64,000 bases of DNA. Origin: Bradyrhizobium sp. CCGB01 (GTDB lineage Bacteria; Pseudomonadota; Alphaproteobacteria; Rhizobiales; Xanthobacteraceae). A program made the translations under genes and the position numbers. The notes under the pieces are model-generated. The model made no database searches. It saw only the letters and a list, made by a program, of their open reading frames with translations, and was not told the DNA's origin. Positions 11,718-21,355 of the stretch are shown in pieces. Every line of letters starts with the position of its first letter. Position 1 is the first letter of the stretch. Location: the NCBI RefSeq assembly GCF_024199795.1, contig NZ_JANADK010000001.1, positions 1,240,001-1,304,000 of the forward strand. Direction: 5' to 3'.

Positions 11718-12827
11718 ATGAGCGCCTATATCGCCCGCCGCATTCTCCTGATGATCCCGACCCTGCTCGGGATCCTCTTCGTCTCCTTCGTCGTCGTGCA
11801 GTTCGCGCCGGGCGGTCCGGTCGAGCGCGTGATCGCGCAGCTCTCGGGCGCCGACACCGGCGGCACATCGCGCATCTCGGGGGGCAACGATTTCGCGCAG
11901 CGCGCGCCAGGGCAGGTCGGTGCCGGCGGAGATGCCATCAACTCGAAATATCGCGGCGCGCAGGGGCTCGATCCTGATTTCATCAAGAAGCTGGAGGTGC
12001 AGTTCGGCTTCGACAAGCCGGCACCGGAGCGCTTCGCGCTGATGGTGTGGAATTTCGCCCGCTTCGATTTCGGCAAGAGCTATTTCCGCGACGTCAGCGT
12101 GATCCAGCTGATCAAGGAGAAGCTGCCGGTCTCGATCTCGCTCGGCATCTGGCTGACGCTGATCACCTATCTGATCTCGATCCCGCTCGGCATCCGCAAG
12201 GCCGTGAAGGACGGCACGCGCTTCGACACCTGGACCTCGGCGGTGATCATCATCGGCTTTGCGATCCCCGGCTTCCTGTTCGCGATCCTGCTGATCATCC
12301 TGTTCGCGGGCGGTTCGTTCTTCAACCTGTTCCCGCTGCGCGGCCTGACCTCGGACGGCTGGTCGCAGTTCCCCTGGTACTGGAAGATCATCGACTATTT
12401 CTGGCATCTGACCTTGCCGCTGCTCTCGATGGGCTTGAGCGCGTTTGCAACCATGACCTTGCTGACCAAGAACTCGTTCCTGGACGAGATCCGCAAGCAA
12501 TATGTCATGACCGCGCGCGCCAAGGGCTGTAGCGAGGGCCAGGTGCTCTACGGCCACATTTTCCGCAACGCGATGCTGATCGTGATCGCGGGCTTCCCGG
12601 GCGCCTTCATCCACGCCTTCTTCTCGGGTTCTCTCTTGATCGAGACCATCTTCTCGCTGGACGGGCTCGGGCTGCTCAGTTTCGAGAGCGTGCTCAACCG
12701 CGACTACCCCGTGGTGTTCGGCACGCTCTACATCTTTTCGCTCGTCGGCCTCGTGGTCAACCTGATCTCCGATCTGACCTATATGTGGATCGACCCGCGG
12801 ATCGATTTCGAGGCGAGGGAGGTCTGA
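11718..12827 (+). CDS. yejB: Peptide ABC transporter permease (YejB)
   Basis: This 369-residue inner-membrane permease of the DppB/OppB type begins 2 bp after the preceding stop with the typical IARRILLMIPTLLGI first helix. Several membrane segments follow, along with the permease-coupling motif region at about residues 240-275. In enteric bacteria YejABEF imports microcin C and other peptides. In rhizobia related systems have been linked to tolerance of host antimicrobial peptides. The ATG at 11718 gives the family-typical N-terminus. Confidence 0.93.
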   Translation: MSAYIARRILLMIPTLLGILFVSFVVVQFAPGGPVERVIAQLSGADTGGTSRISGGNDFAQRAPGQVGAGGDAINSKYRGAQGLDPDFIKKLEVQFGFDKPAPERFALMVWNFARFDFGKSYFRDVSVIQLIKEKLPVSISLGIWLTLITYLISIPLGIRKAVKDGTRFDTWTSAVIIIGFAIPGFLFAILLIILFAGGSFFNLFPLRGLTSDGWSQFPWYWKIIDYFWHLTLPLLSMGLSAFATMTLLTKNSFLDEIRKQYVMTARAKGCSEGQVLYGHIFRNAMLIVIAGFPGAFIHAFFSGSLLIETIFSLDGLGLLSFESVLNRDYPVVFGTLYIFSLVGLVVNLISDLTYMWIDPRIDFEAREV

Positions 12828-14005
12828 TGACGCTGACCGCTCCGACCCCGATCGAGACCACGACGACGTCGCCGCTCGGCGAAGCCGTGCCGGCCACGCG
12901 CAAGCCGTTCGCGCCGTCGCCGCTCAACAGGCGGCGCTGGGAGAATTTCAAGGCGAACCGGCGCGGTTACTGGTCGTTCTGGATCTTCATGCTCCTGTTC
13001 GTGGTGTCGCTGTTCGCCGAGCTGATCGCCAACGACCGGCCGTTCCTGATCAAATATGACGGCCATCTCTACTGGCCGGCCTTCGTCACCTATTCGGAGA
13101 CGACCTTCGGTGGGGACTTCGAGACCGCGGCCGACTACCGCGACCCCTATCTGCAGAAGCTGATCAAGGACAAGGGCGGCAGCATCGTCTGGCCGCTGAT
13201 CCGCTACTCCTACGACACCCACAATCTCGATCTGCCGACACCGGCGCCGTCGCCGCCGACCTGGATGCTGACGGAGGCTCAGTGCAAGCCGGTGGTTGAG
13301 AAGAAAGGGCTGAAGAGCTGCCGCGACCTCGAATACAACTGGCTCGGCACTGACGATCAGGGCCGCGACGTGGTGGCGCGGCTGATCTACGGCTTCCGTA
13401 TCTCGGTCTTGTTCGGCCTCTGCCTCACCATCGTCTCTTCGGTCGTCGGCGTCGCCGCCGGCGGCATCCAGGGTTACTTCGGCGGCTGGATCGACCTCAC
13501 CTTCCAGCGCTTCATCGAGATCTGGACGGCGATCCCGTCGCTCTATTTGCTGCTGATCCTGTCATCCGTGCTGGTACCCGGTTTCTTCGTGCTGCTCGGC
13601 ATCCTGCTGCTGTTCTCATGGGTGTCGCTGGTGGGCCTCGTGCGCGCCGAATTCCTGCGCGGCCGCAATTTCGAATACATCCAGGCAGCGCGCGCGCTCG
13701 GCGTGTCGAACGCGGTGATCATGTTCCGGCATCTGCTGCCGAACGCGATGGTCGCGACCATGACCTTCCTTCCGTTCATCGTGTCGTCCTCGGTGATGAC
13801 GCTGACCGCGCTGGACTTCCTCGGCTTCGGCCTGCCGCCTGGCTCGCCCTCGCTCGGCGAGCTGCTGTCGCAGGGCAAGTCGAACGTGCAGGCGCCATGG
13901 CTCGGTTTCACCGGCTTCTTCTCCGTCGCGATCATGCTGTCGCTGCTGATCTTCATCGGCGAAGCCGTGCGCGACGCCTTCGATCCGCGCAAGACGTTCA
14001 AGTGA
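12827..14005 (+). CDS. yejE: Peptide ABC transporter permease (YejE)
   Basis: The second permease subunit (392 residues) belongs to the DppC/OppC type. It has a proline-rich cytoplasmic N-terminus, a first helix near residues 45-65, a periplasmic loop and the GTDDQGRDVVARLIYG motif common to this family before the permease core. Its ATG overlaps the yejB stop (TGATG), which suggests translational coupling. With YejB it forms the membrane channel of the peptide importer. Confidence 0.93.
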   Translation: MTLTAPTPIETTTTSPLGEAVPATRKPFAPSPLNRRRWENFKANRRGYWSFWIFMLLFVVSLFAELIANDRPFLIKYDGHLYWPAFVTYSETTFGGDFETAADYRDPYLQKLIKDKGGSIVWPLIRYSYDTHNLDLPTPAPSPPTWMLTEAQCKPVVEKKGLKSCRDLEYNWLGTDDQGRDVVARLIYGFRISVLFGLCLTIVSSVVGVAAGGIQGYFGGWIDLTFQRFIEIWTAIPSLYLLLILSSVLVPGFFVLLGILLLFSWVSLVGLVRAEFLRGRNFEYIQAARALGVSNAVIMFRHLLPNAMVATMTFLPFIVSSSVMTLTALDFLGFGLPPGSPSLGELLSQGKSNVQAPWLGFTGFFSVAIMLSLLIFIGEAVRDAFDPRKTFK

Positions 14006-14012
14006 GGGCGTG

Positions 14013-15650
14013 ATGGACGCGATCAACCAGCCCCTGCTTGCCGTTCGCGACCTCTCGGTGGCTTTCCACCAGGGCGGCGTCACTACACTTGCGGTCGACA
14101 AGGTCTCGTTCCAGATCAAGCGCGGCGAATGCGTGGCGCTGGTCGGCGAATCCGGCTCCGGCAAGTCGGTCAGCGCGCTCTCGATCCTGAAGCTCTTGCC
14201 CTATCCGAACGCCACGCACCCCTCGGGCAGCATCCGCTTCAAGGGGCAGGAACTGATCGACCAGTCCGAGCTGCAGATGCGGGAGATTCGCGGCAGCGAC
14301 ATCTCCATCATCTTCCAGGAGCCGATGACCTCGCTCAATCCGCTGCACACGATCGAGGCGCAGATCGGCGAGATTATCCAGCTGCACAATCCGACCAGCA
14401 ATGCCGAGGCGCGCAAGCGGACGCTGGAGTTGCTGACACAGGTCGGCATTCCCGAGCCCGAAACGCGGCTGAAGAGCTATCCGCACCAGCTCTCGGGCGG
14501 CCAGCGCCAGCGCGTGATGATCGCGATGGCGCTCGCCAACGAGCCGGATCTGTTGATCGCGGACGAGCCGACGACGGCGCTCGACGTCACCGTGCAGGCG
14601 CAGATCCTGGCGCTGCTCGCCGAGATCCGCTCGCGGCTCGGCATGAGCCTGCTCTTCATCACCCACGATCTTGGCATCGTGCGCCGCATCGCCGACACCG
14701 TTTGCGTCATGAAAGGCGGCGTGATCGTCGAGCAGGGGCCGGTGGAGCAGGTCTTCAAGAGCCCGAAACACCCCTATACGCGCGATCTGCTCGCCGCGGA
14801 GCCGAAGCCCGATCCGGCGCCGCCGCAGCCGGATGCGCCGGTGGTGATGTCGGCCGACGATCTGAAAGTGTGGTTTCCGATCAGGCGTGGTCTGATGCGC
14901 AAGACGGTCGGCCACATCAAGGCGGTCGACGGCGTCAGCATCGCCGTACGCAAGGGCGAGACGCTCGGCGTCGTCGGCGAATCCGGCTCGGGCAAGACCA
15001 CGCTCGGGCTCGCGCTGCTGCGGCTTATCTCCTCGAACGGCCGCATCGTGTTCTTGGGGAAAGATATCCAGGGCCTGCGCTTCAAGGAGATGAGGCCCTA
15101 CCGGCGCGACATGCAGATCGTGTTCCAGGATCCGTTCGGCTCGCTCAGTCCGCGCATGTCGGTCGCCGACATCATCGCCGAAGGCCTCTCGGTGCATCAG
15201 CCAAACCTTTCGCGCGAGGAGCGCGAGGCGCGCGTCGTCAAAGCGCTGGAGGACGTCGGGCTGAAGCCGGACACCCGCTACCGCTACCCGCATGAATTCT
15301 CCGGCGGCCAGCGCCAGCGCATCAGCATCGCGCGCGCGGTGGTGCTGGAGCCGGATTTCGTCGTGCTGGACGAGCCGACCAGCGCGCTCGACATGCTGAT
15401 CCAGGCGCAGATGGTGGACCTGTTGCGCGAGCTCCAGCGCAGGCGCGAGCTCACCTACATGTTCATCTCGCACGACTTGCGCGTCGTCGCCTCGCTCGCC
15501 AGCCATCTCATCGTGATGCGCGGCGGCAAGGTGGTCGAGGAGGGGCAGGCCGCGGAGCTGTTCAAGAACCCGAAGACGGATTATACGCGCGCGCTGTTCG
15601 CAGCGGCGTTCCGGCTGGAGACCGCGGGGAACGGGCCGGCGGCGACGTAG
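14013..15650 (+). CDS. yejF: Peptide ABC transporter double ATP-binding protein (YejF)
   Basis: This 545-residue protein carries two fused ABC ATPase domains and powers the YejBE channel. Each half has a Walker A motif ([10 protein letters not shown] near residue 46, [10 protein letters not shown] near residue 325) and a signature motif (LSGGQRQRV and FSGGQRQRI). Each half ends with a DEPT Walker B/D-loop. The C-terminal oligopeptide-transporter extension (HPYTRDLL, and the related DYTRALFAA) follows each domain. A GTG lies directly before the chosen ATG. It is the last gene of the operon. Confidence 0.93.
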   Translation: MDAINQPLLAVRDLSVAFHQGGVTTLAVDKVSFQIKRGECVALVGESGSGKSVSALSILKLLPYPNATHPSGSIRFKGQELIDQSELQMREIRGSDISIIFQEPMTSLNPLHTIEAQIGEIIQLHNPTSNAEARKRTLELLTQVGIPEPETRLKSYPHQLSGGQRQRVMIAMALANEPDLLIADEPTTALDVTVQAQILALLAEIRSRLGMSLLFITHDLGIVRRIADTVCVMKGGVIVEQGPVEQVFKSPKHPYTRDLLAAEPKPDPAPPQPDAPVVMSADDLKVWFPIRRGLMRKTVGHIKAVDGVSIAVRKGETLGVVGESGSGKTTLGLALLRLISSNGRIVFLGKDIQGLRFKEMRPYRRDMQIVFQDPFGSLSPRMSVADIIAEGLSVHQPNLSREEREARVVKALEDVGLKPDTRYRYPHEFSGGQRQRISIARAVVLEPDFVVLDEPTSALDMLIQAQMVDLLRELQRRRELTYMFISHDLRVVASLASHLIVMRGGKVVEEGQAAELFKNPKTDYTRALFAAAFRLETAGNGPAAT

Positions 15651-15736
15651 CCGTCATTCAGGGGCGCGACAGCGCGACCCCCGGGGACGCCTCCACCTGT
15701 CGCCGAAGCTGGCTGCGCTCGACCCGTCGCGTTGAT

Positions 15737-15964
15737 TTACGCGGCGCGTTCCTTGTCCGACGGGTCCTCGGCCGCGGTCGCAGTTTCTTCCAGCCGCTTT
15801 TCGTAATTGCCCGCGAGCCTCTCGATGCTATCGGCCCACATCCTCAGCATCGAGATCTGAAAGTGCATCATCGGTTTCAAGGCATTCATGCCGATTGCCG
15901 TCGCTGCGGCGATACGCCGTTCCGGGTCGCGCGCGAAACGGTCTGCATTGGTCTTGTCTGCCAT
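15737..15964 (-). CDS. Small conserved-looking hypothetical protein (75 aa)
   Basis: The product is a 75-residue soluble protein with a charged N-terminus (ADKTNADRFARDPERR). The middle is amphipathic and methionine-rich (NALKPMMHFQISMLRMWADS), and the C-terminus is acidic and alanine-rich. The composition and the amphipathic helix are reminiscent of phasin-like or other small helical proteins, but I do not recognise a family. It lies convergent to the peptide transporter operon and in line with another small unknown gene. Confidence 0.55.
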   Translation of the reverse strand: MADKTNADRFARDPERRIAAATAIGMNALKPMMHFQISMLRMWADSIERLAGNYEKRLEETATAAEDPSDKERAA

Positions 15965-16003
15965 GCTGTTCGCTCCCTTCGCTCTGGTGTTGCGGCCTGA
16001 AAG

Positions 16004-16285
16004 CTACCTGTCGTGTTGTGAGCTGCGTGCTTCCAGGCACTTGGCCAAAACCTGGTCTGCCGCGAGTCGCGCGCATTGGTCGTCCTGCAATTCATCCAGC
16101 TTTTTCAAGTAGGCGACTGCGGCTATTTGCAGGAGATCGAAATCATCCTCGCCGGTGTCGCGAAGATTGGCGATGTAGCGGTCGAGGGCGGAGCGCCTGT
16201 CATCATTCTCGCTGATGCCGCTGTGGAGCAGCAAGTAGTTCCGCCAAGCGAACGCACACGCGCCTTCTCTGGCCTGAGAACTCAT
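16004..16285 (-). CDS. Hypothetical protein (93 aa)
   Basis: This is a 93-residue protein of unknown family starting MSSQAREGACAFAWRNYLL, mostly helical and acidic, with no signal peptide or membrane segment. A GGGAGGTG ribosome-binding sequence lies directly before the ATG at 16285. It also contains the upstream GTG that could otherwise look like a start. The gene sits 39 bp upstream of the 75-residue gene on the same strand, so they may be co-transcribed. Confidence 0.5.
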   Translation of the reverse strand: MSSQAREGACAFAWRNYLLLHSGISENDDRRSALDRYIANLRDTGEDDFDLLQIAAVAYLKKLDELQDDQCARLAADQVLAKCLEARSSQHDR

Positions 16286-16599
16286 GGGCACCTCCCAAAG
16301 CCAGAGAAAGACTGGCGCCGCGTTTCGTTCCGCAAATCTCTCGGATGTAACGTTGTTCCGTAGTTGCGCTGCAAGGTGCTTATCAAGTCGTGACGGATTG
16401 CCGAATGATCGTGCTGTTCCCGGAACGCATGAGATTCCGCTTCAGGCCGACGTCATCGCGATTGCGGGCTCCCGCTTGGGAACTCGCACCTCGTCGATCG
16501 CGTGCAGATATCTGCGCTGGAGTGTCGCAGTCGGCTCTCAAAAAGTATGTTGGCTTTTGCAGTAGTATTGCCGCCCGCAAGCTTATGATGGAGCCGGTG
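16286..16599. other. Intergenic stretch between divergent small genes
   Basis: This 314-bp gap lies between two divergent small unknown genes and presumably contains their promoters. The only frames open here are unconvincing N-terminal extensions. I see no strong palindrome, RNA gene or recognisable promoter consensus. Confidence 0.4.
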
Positions 16600-16842
16600 A
16601 TGGCTTCAAAGCTGTTTTCGGGCACTGTCGCTTTGCTGCTGGTTGTTGCGACTGTGCTTTTGATCGCAATTCAGCCACCTGCGTGGATCGTGCTGCTGCT
16701 CGGTTCCTTCGCGCTGGCGGTGCTGTATATCGTCGTGAGAACAAGGTCGCGCTACGATCCGCTCGATCCACGCTTCGGCAGCTGCATCCCGCCGATCTCC
16801 AAGCCGAGAGCCAGCGCCGGCGATGGGTCCAACCCACCATAA
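16600..16842 (+). CDS. Small membrane protein, unknown (80 aa)
   Basis: The predicted 80-residue product starts MASKLFSG. It has two hydrophobic segments at about residues 5-23 and 27-44, joined by a short proline-containing turn, and then a basic and proline-rich tail. GGAG at 16590-16593 sits 6 bp before the ATG. The frame is open further upstream, where the residues are arginine-rich and unlikely to be coding. No family is recognised, and it could be a chance open frame in high-GC DNA. Confidence 0.4.
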   Translation: MASKLFSGTVALLLVVATVLLIAIQPPAWIVLLLGSFALAVLYIVVRTRSRYDPLDPRFGSCIPPISKPRASAGDGSNPP

Positions 16843-16876
16843 CGACGTCTGACATCCATGGGATGCGGATCCGCCT

Positions 16877-17719
16877 CTACAGCCGCTTGATCGCGACGAC
16901 CTCGCTGCCGGCCTGCCTGATCCGTGCAATCGCCGGCTCGGTCGGCTCGATCACGGTGGCCATGTGATGCGCGTTGGCGTGAACCATGGTGCTGCCGTCA
17001 CGGACGATGGCGACATGGCCCTTCCAGAAGATCAGATCGCCGCGTTGCAGCCTGCTGCGCTCATGCGGCTCCAGTGCGCGGCCGAGGCCCGCCTGCTGCA
17101 TATCGCTGTCGCGCAGGCAGCCGGTGCCCGCTGATGTCAGCGAGACCTGGACGAGGCCCGAGCAATCGATGCCAAAACTGCTCTTGCCGCCCCAGAGATA
17201 GGGCGTGCCGACGAAGCGCTCGGCGACCCCCACGAAATCCGCCTCGCGATGATCGAGCGGGGCGAGATGCGTCTTCGGCACGAACGTTCCCTCGCGCGTC
17301 ACGGCGAAGCTGCCGTCCTCGCGCGCGATCGCGAGCTGCGATCCCATCACGAGCGTGTCGGTCGGCGGCAGCTTGATCGAGGGACCGGGGAAGGCGAACG
17401 TCCGGAGCGCGCAGATCACGTGGGTCGGGGCGGCCGACGGCTTCATGAGCGCTGCATCAGGCAGCCAGCCGACGTAACCATCGCCGGCAAGCTGGCCCCA
17501 GGCCCAGCCTTCGCCATTGCGATCGTAGACCGTGACGCGTTCGCCGCGCAGCGCTTGTGTCATCAGCATCGCGTTCGACGACGGCTGCTCGCGCACCGGC
17601 GCGACCGCGTCGAATACCTCGAATTCCTCGCCCGTGACGAAGCGATCCGCTTGCACCTTGCCTTCGAGATATTTCGCGGCGAGGTCGCCGCGTGCCGGTG
17701 TCAATCGCGGATCATGCAT
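16877..17719 (-). CDS. NlpC/P60 family peptidoglycan endopeptidase
   Basis: This 280-residue cysteine peptidase would cut peptide stems of peptidoglycan. An SH3-like region occupies roughly residues 35-155. A C-terminal NlpC/P60 domain follows, with catalytic cysteine in GIDCSGLVQ, histidine in KGHVAIV and a further histidine in HANAHH. There is no evident signal peptide, which is common for this group in alphaproteobacteria. Its start overlaps the end of the upstream M17 aminopeptidase gene by 8 bp, suggesting coupled translation and a shared role in muropeptide breakdown. Confidence 0.9.
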   Translation of the reverse strand: MHDPRLTPARGDLAAKYLEGKVQADRFVTGEEFEVFDAVAPVREQPSSNAMLMTQALRGERVTVYDRNGEGWAWGQLAGDGYVGWLPDAALMKPSAAPTHVICALRTFAFPGPSIKLPPTDTLVMGSQLAIAREDGSFAVTREGTFVPKTHLAPLDHREADFVGVAERFVGTPYLWGGKSSFGIDCSGLVQVSLTSAGTGCLRDSDMQQAGLGRALEPHERSRLQRGDLIFWKGHVAIVRDGSTMVHANAHHMATVIEPTEPAIARIRQAGSEVVAIKRL

Positions 17720-19085
17720 AGCGCTCGCTCAGCAATGCGTAGATGGCGCGCGCGGCCTGGCATTCGCCGCCTTCGGGCCGCGCCGGCTTCGCCGACGGGG
17801 TCCAGCCATAGATGTCGACATGCAGCCAGCTCTTCGCCTGCTCGACGAAGCGTTGCAGGAACAGCGCGCAGGTAATCGAGCCGGCAAAGCCGCCGGACGG
17901 TGCGTTGGTGATGGTGGCGGTCTTGGAGTCCAGCCACGCATCGTAGGCCGGCCACAACGGCATGCGCCACAATGGATCGTTCTCCTTCAGCGCGCACCGC
18001 GCGACGTCGGCGGCAAGCGTCTCATCATTGGTGTAAAAGGGCGGTAAATCCGGCCCCAGTGCGACGCGCGCCGCGCCGGTCAGCGTGCCCAAATCGATCA
18101 GCAGGTCCGGCTTCTCCTCGTCGGCCAGCGCCAGCGCGTCGGCGAGCACGAGGCGGCCTTCCGCATCGGTGTTGCCGATCTCGACCGTGATGCCCTTGCG
18201 CGAGGTGAAGATGTCGAGCGGGCGGAAGGCATTGCTGGAGACGGCATTTTCCACCGCGGGAATCAGCACGCGCAGGCGGACCTTGAGCTTCGCATCCATC
18301 ACCATGCGCGCGAGCGCCAGCACGTTGGCGGCGCCGCCCATGTCCTTCTTCATGATCAGCATGCCGCTCGACGGCTTGAGGTCGAGCCCGCCGGTGTCGA
18401 AGCAGACGCCCTTGCCGACCAGCGTCACCTTGGGGTGGCCGGGATCGCCCCAGTTGAGGTCGATCAGCCGCGGCGCGCGGTCGGAGGCCATGCCGACGGC
18501 GTGGATCAGCGGGAAATTCTGTTTCAGGTCATCGCCGATGGTGCAGGCGAAGCTTGCGCCGAACTCGGCGGCGAGGTCTTGCGCGGCTGCGGCCAGCTCC
18601 TCCGGCCCCATGTCGTTGGACGGCGTGTTGATGAGGTCGCGCGCCAGCATCGCCGCATCCGCCATGCGGCTGATCTCGGCCGTATCGACGCCATCAGGCG
18701 GCACCAGCCGGACATCGGGACGGTCGGCCTTGCGGTAGCGGGCGAAGCGGTAGCACCCCAGCGCGAATGCGAGCGCCGCCAGCCGCGCATCGTGCGGTGC
18801 ATTGGCAAAACGATAGGTGCCCGGCGGCAGCAGGCCGGGCAGGGCGCCCGGCCGGAACAGGTCGCGCGATCTCGCGCCATTGTCCTCTAATCCGAACAGC
18901 ACTTGCGCGATGGCGCCATCAGGCGCAGGCAGCGCGAGATAGCCGCCCGGCTTGGCGGTAAAGGCGCTCGCGGCGGCGAATTGGCGCTGCGCCGGCGGCA
19001 ACGTCTCGGCGACCTGATCCCAGCTCGACTTGGTGACGAAGGTGATCGGGATGGCGGTGGACGATGTCTCGAAGACAGAAGGCAT
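17712..19085 (-). CDS. Leucyl aminopeptidase family protein (M17)
   Basis: This 457-residue M17 metallopeptidase removes N-terminal residues from peptides in the cytoplasm. The two-metal site motifs are present: VGKGVCFDTGG, MKKDMGG and the family signature NTDAEGRL. The length is slightly below the roughly 500 residues of PepA, and this subgroup is usually annotated only as a leucyl aminopeptidase family protein. It is the first gene of a two-gene unit with the NlpC/P60 hydrolase. Confidence 0.93.
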   Translation of the reverse strand: MPSVFETSSTAIPITFVTKSSWDQVAETLPPAQRQFAAASAFTAKPGGYLALPAPDGAIAQVLFGLEDNGARSRDLFRPGALPGLLPPGTYRFANAPHDARLAALAFALGCYRFARYRKADRPDVRLVPPDGVDTAEISRMADAAMLARDLINTPSNDMGPEELAAAAQDLAAEFGASFACTIGDDLKQNFPLIHAVGMASDRAPRLIDLNWGDPGHPKVTLVGKGVCFDTGGLDLKPSSGMLIMKKDMGGAANVLALARMVMDAKLKVRLRVLIPAVENAVSSNAFRPLDIFTSRKGITVEIGNTDAEGRLVLADALALADEEKPDLLIDLGTLTGAARVALGPDLPPFYTNDETLAADVARCALKENDPLWRMPLWPAYDAWLDSKTATITNAPSGGFAGSITCALFLQRFVEQAKSWLHVDIYGWTPSAKPARPEGGECQAARAIYALLSERYA

Positions 19086-19303
19086 TGGCGGGTCCGGATC
19101 GTCGGATCAAACGGGTCATACGAACGGACGAGACTTCGCAGAGTTTGGCCGCGGCTGCAATCGGCTTTGCCGTCGCCGTTCGGCCCCGCTACTCCCGACA
19201 AGGGGGCCATGCTAGGTTCCGGCAACGGCCGCCGGATCTACCGGGAAAACTGTGCAGCAGATTATCGGCGGCCGAAGACGAAGCCTGCCGGGAGGAGACT
19301 GCA

Positions 19304-19507
19304 ATGGAATTCGTGTGGAGCGTGGTCACATTCATCGGCCAGGCCGTCGAGGCGATTTTTGGTTATGTCGAGCATCATCATTGGATATTCGCATTCCTTG
19401 CCGGCGGTTACGTCTTCTATCTCCACGACCGCTCCGTCCACGCGCGGTTCGATGCGCTCGACAAGCGCATCGACGAAATCCGCAAGCGGCTTGCCATCCA
19501 ATATTGA
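19304..19507 (+). CDS. Small single-helix membrane protein (67 aa)
   Basis: This 67-residue protein begins MEFVWSVVTFIGQ. A hydrophobic stretch covers residues 3-20 and a second segment WIFAFLAGGYVFYL lies near residues 27-40. A charged C-terminal helix resembling a short coiled coil (HARFDALDKRIDEIRKRL) follows. A strong GGAGGAG ribosome-binding site lies 6 bp before the ATG. No family is recognised. It stands alone between the aminopeptidase (divergent) and the phosphoesterase gene. Confidence 0.6.
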   Translation: MEFVWSVVTFIGQAVEAIFGYVEHHHWIFAFLAGGYVFYLHDRSVHARFDALDKRIDEIRKRLAIQY

Positions 19508-19762
19508 TCGGGCGAGCGAAACCATCGCCGGGCAGATCTCGTATCCATGCTGAGAACTGCCGTTCACAAGAGCGCGGCTGCGGGCCTTTACTAGCGCGGC
19601 GGTTGTGCCATTATTCACGAATATTTTAAATTGTGCCGTGCTGTTCTGTAGGCATCGCGCGCAAGAACTCGGCGGCCCGGCCAGATACCGGCCTGACCTA
19701 TTCGTCGAAGGCATTCTTCTCATCGTTTGGGCGGCGCAGCATTCGCAAATGAGCGGCGCAAA

Positions 19763-21262
19763 ATGGATAGATCGTTCGTCATTGCGCAGATTTCCGACCT
19801 GCATCTGGACGGCTCAGGCCGGCTGCTGGCGACGACCGAGGCGCTCGCTGCCGCAATTCGCGAGAGGATGGCGGACTTCGCAGACGTTCCCGATCGCATT
19901 CTGCTGATCACGGGTGATCTCGTGGACGATCCCACGCCGCGCGCGCTCGACGAAGCGCTCGCCGTCATCGCATCCTTCCGGCAGACCGGGCTATTTACCG
20001 ACATCCAGGCGGTCGCGGGCAATCACGACGTCAAGCGCCCGAGCCAGCGTGCAGGCCGTCACGACGTCTATGATTACCTGCATCTGCCGCGGACCTCGAA
20101 GAGCGTCTATTACCGCCAGGCTGGCCTCGATCTGGTGCTGCTGGATTCCAACCGCGCGAGTCTGACGACGCTCGCGAGCGGCAATATCGACGAGAACGCC
20201 TACAACGCGCTTGTCGCTGATTCCGCCCGGCTGAGCGTCGAGCTCGCGGGCAGCATGGGATCCGCGGGGCGCGCAGACTATTCGGAGCCGGCGGAAAACC
20301 TGGTGCGCGTGCTGGCGCTGCATCATCATCTGCTGCCGCAGGCGACCGGCGAAGGAAAGCGGTTTCTCGGCGTGCCCGACGAACCGCTGATGTATCTTGC
20401 GGCGCCTGCCACGTTCCTCGAAGCGGCGACGTCCCTCAACGTCAATCTGGTTCTGCACGGACACCGGCATGTCGAGGGACTCACCCGCTATTCGATCCCG
20501 GATCCGCGTGCCACGCGTAGCGCGAGTGGCGAAGCCTTCTGGCGCACGATCTATGTGCTCTCCTGTCCGTCCTCGACCGGGCAGGGCGGTGACGACGCCG
20601 GCTTCAACATCGTTCATTTCGGACCGTCGTCCCAGTCCGGCCGCGCGGAGTACCGGTTCGCGATCGCGCGCTATTCGCGGCCGCGCAACGACGGCGCTTT
20701 CAGGCTGCTCGACTCGAACCTGGCGGACGGCGTCATCAGGTTGCCGGCAGGACGGGATTTTTCCCGCGATCCCGCCGTCCAGTCGGTGATCGAGATCGCT
20801 TCGTGTGCAGCGCTGAAGCGTGATCAAGTCACGGCACAGGCCCGCCGGCTTCTGATGCGCCGCGCGTTCCATGCCGACGGCGAGGTCGACTGGTCGAGCG
20901 TGCTCCACGCCTATCTCGTCACCTCACATGCCTGGGCCGATATCGAGGGCAAGTTCGCGAGGTCGGGGCGCAGGCAAGACGTCGAGGCGATGGCCGCGGT
21001 GAGGTTGCTGCTGCGCCGATTGATCGAGCACTGTGCCGACGTGCTTGGCATCGACGATGTTCAGCTCGACGAGCTCCGTGCGAGGCGTCTCGTCAACCGC
21101 GACGACCTCCGGCGCGAATTGCCGCGAGGACCGCGTGCTGACGTCGATGTCGAGGCGCAGGTGCAGCAAAGACTGCAATTGCTGCACGACCTGAACGAGC
21201 AGGTGAAGGTGCTCGGCGTCGATCTGGGTCTCGCCGGGAAGGCGTCCTCGCCGCCGCCGTGA
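19763..21262 (+). CDS. Metallophosphoesterase (calcineurin-like) with long C-terminal extension
   Basis: The 499-residue protein has a calcineurin-like phosphoesterase domain in roughly its first 290 residues. The metal-binding motifs occur in order: ISDLHLDG, TGDLVDD, GNHD, LHHHLLP and HGHRH. The remaining 200 or so residues form a mostly helical region that I cannot assign; it may regulate or target the enzyme. The substrate (cyclic nucleotide, nucleotide or lipid phosphate) is not readable. The ATG at 19763 is chosen because DLH follows at the usual distance. Confidence 0.85.
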   Translation: MDRSFVIAQISDLHLDGSGRLLATTEALAAAIRERMADFADVPDRILLITGDLVDDPTPRALDEALAVIASFRQTGLFTDIQAVAGNHDVKRPSQRAGRHDVYDYLHLPRTSKSVYYRQAGLDLVLLDSNRASLTTLASGNIDENAYNALVADSARLSVELAGSMGSAGRADYSEPAENLVRVLALHHHLLPQATGEGKRFLGVPDEPLMYLAAPATFLEAATSLNVNLVLHGHRHVEGLTRYSIPDPRATRSASGEAFWRTIYVLSCPSSTGQGGDDAGFNIVHFGPSSQSGRAEYRFAIARYSRPRNDGAFRLLDSNLADGVIRLPAGRDFSRDPAVQSVIEIASCAALKRDQVTAQARRLLMRRAFHADGEVDWSSVLHAYLVTSHAWADIEGKFARSGRRQDVEAMAAVRLLLRRLIEHCADVLGIDDVQLDELRARRLVNRDDLRRELPRGPRADVDVEAQVQQRLQLLHDLNEQVKVLGVDLGLAGKASSPPP

Positions 21263-21280
21263 ACGGCAGGCAGGCTGACG

Positions 21281-21295
21281 TTAACCGCGCGTTAG
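21281..21295 (+). promoter_or_regulatory. Possible CtrA-type site before tadD
   Basis: TTAA-N7-TTAG occurs here, one mismatch from the CtrA consensus TTAA-N7-TTAA. The same place is framed by a GTTAACC/GGTTAAC inverted repeat (21280-21286 and 21296-21302). It lies about 60 bp before tadD, in a gap of only 93 bp. In Caulobacter the pilin gene is under CtrA control, so regulation of this Tad locus by CtrA is plausible but unproven. Confidence 0.35.
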
Positions 21296-21355
21296 GGTTA
21301 ACAGTCTATTGCTGGCGCGTTCGGCTCGATCAATCGGCTCGAGAGTCAAGGCGTC

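Noticed and set aside
9841..11868. 675-codon open frame antisense to the second YejA-like gene
   Set aside because: The plus-strand product has a signal peptide and binding-protein motifs; the antisense product has none.
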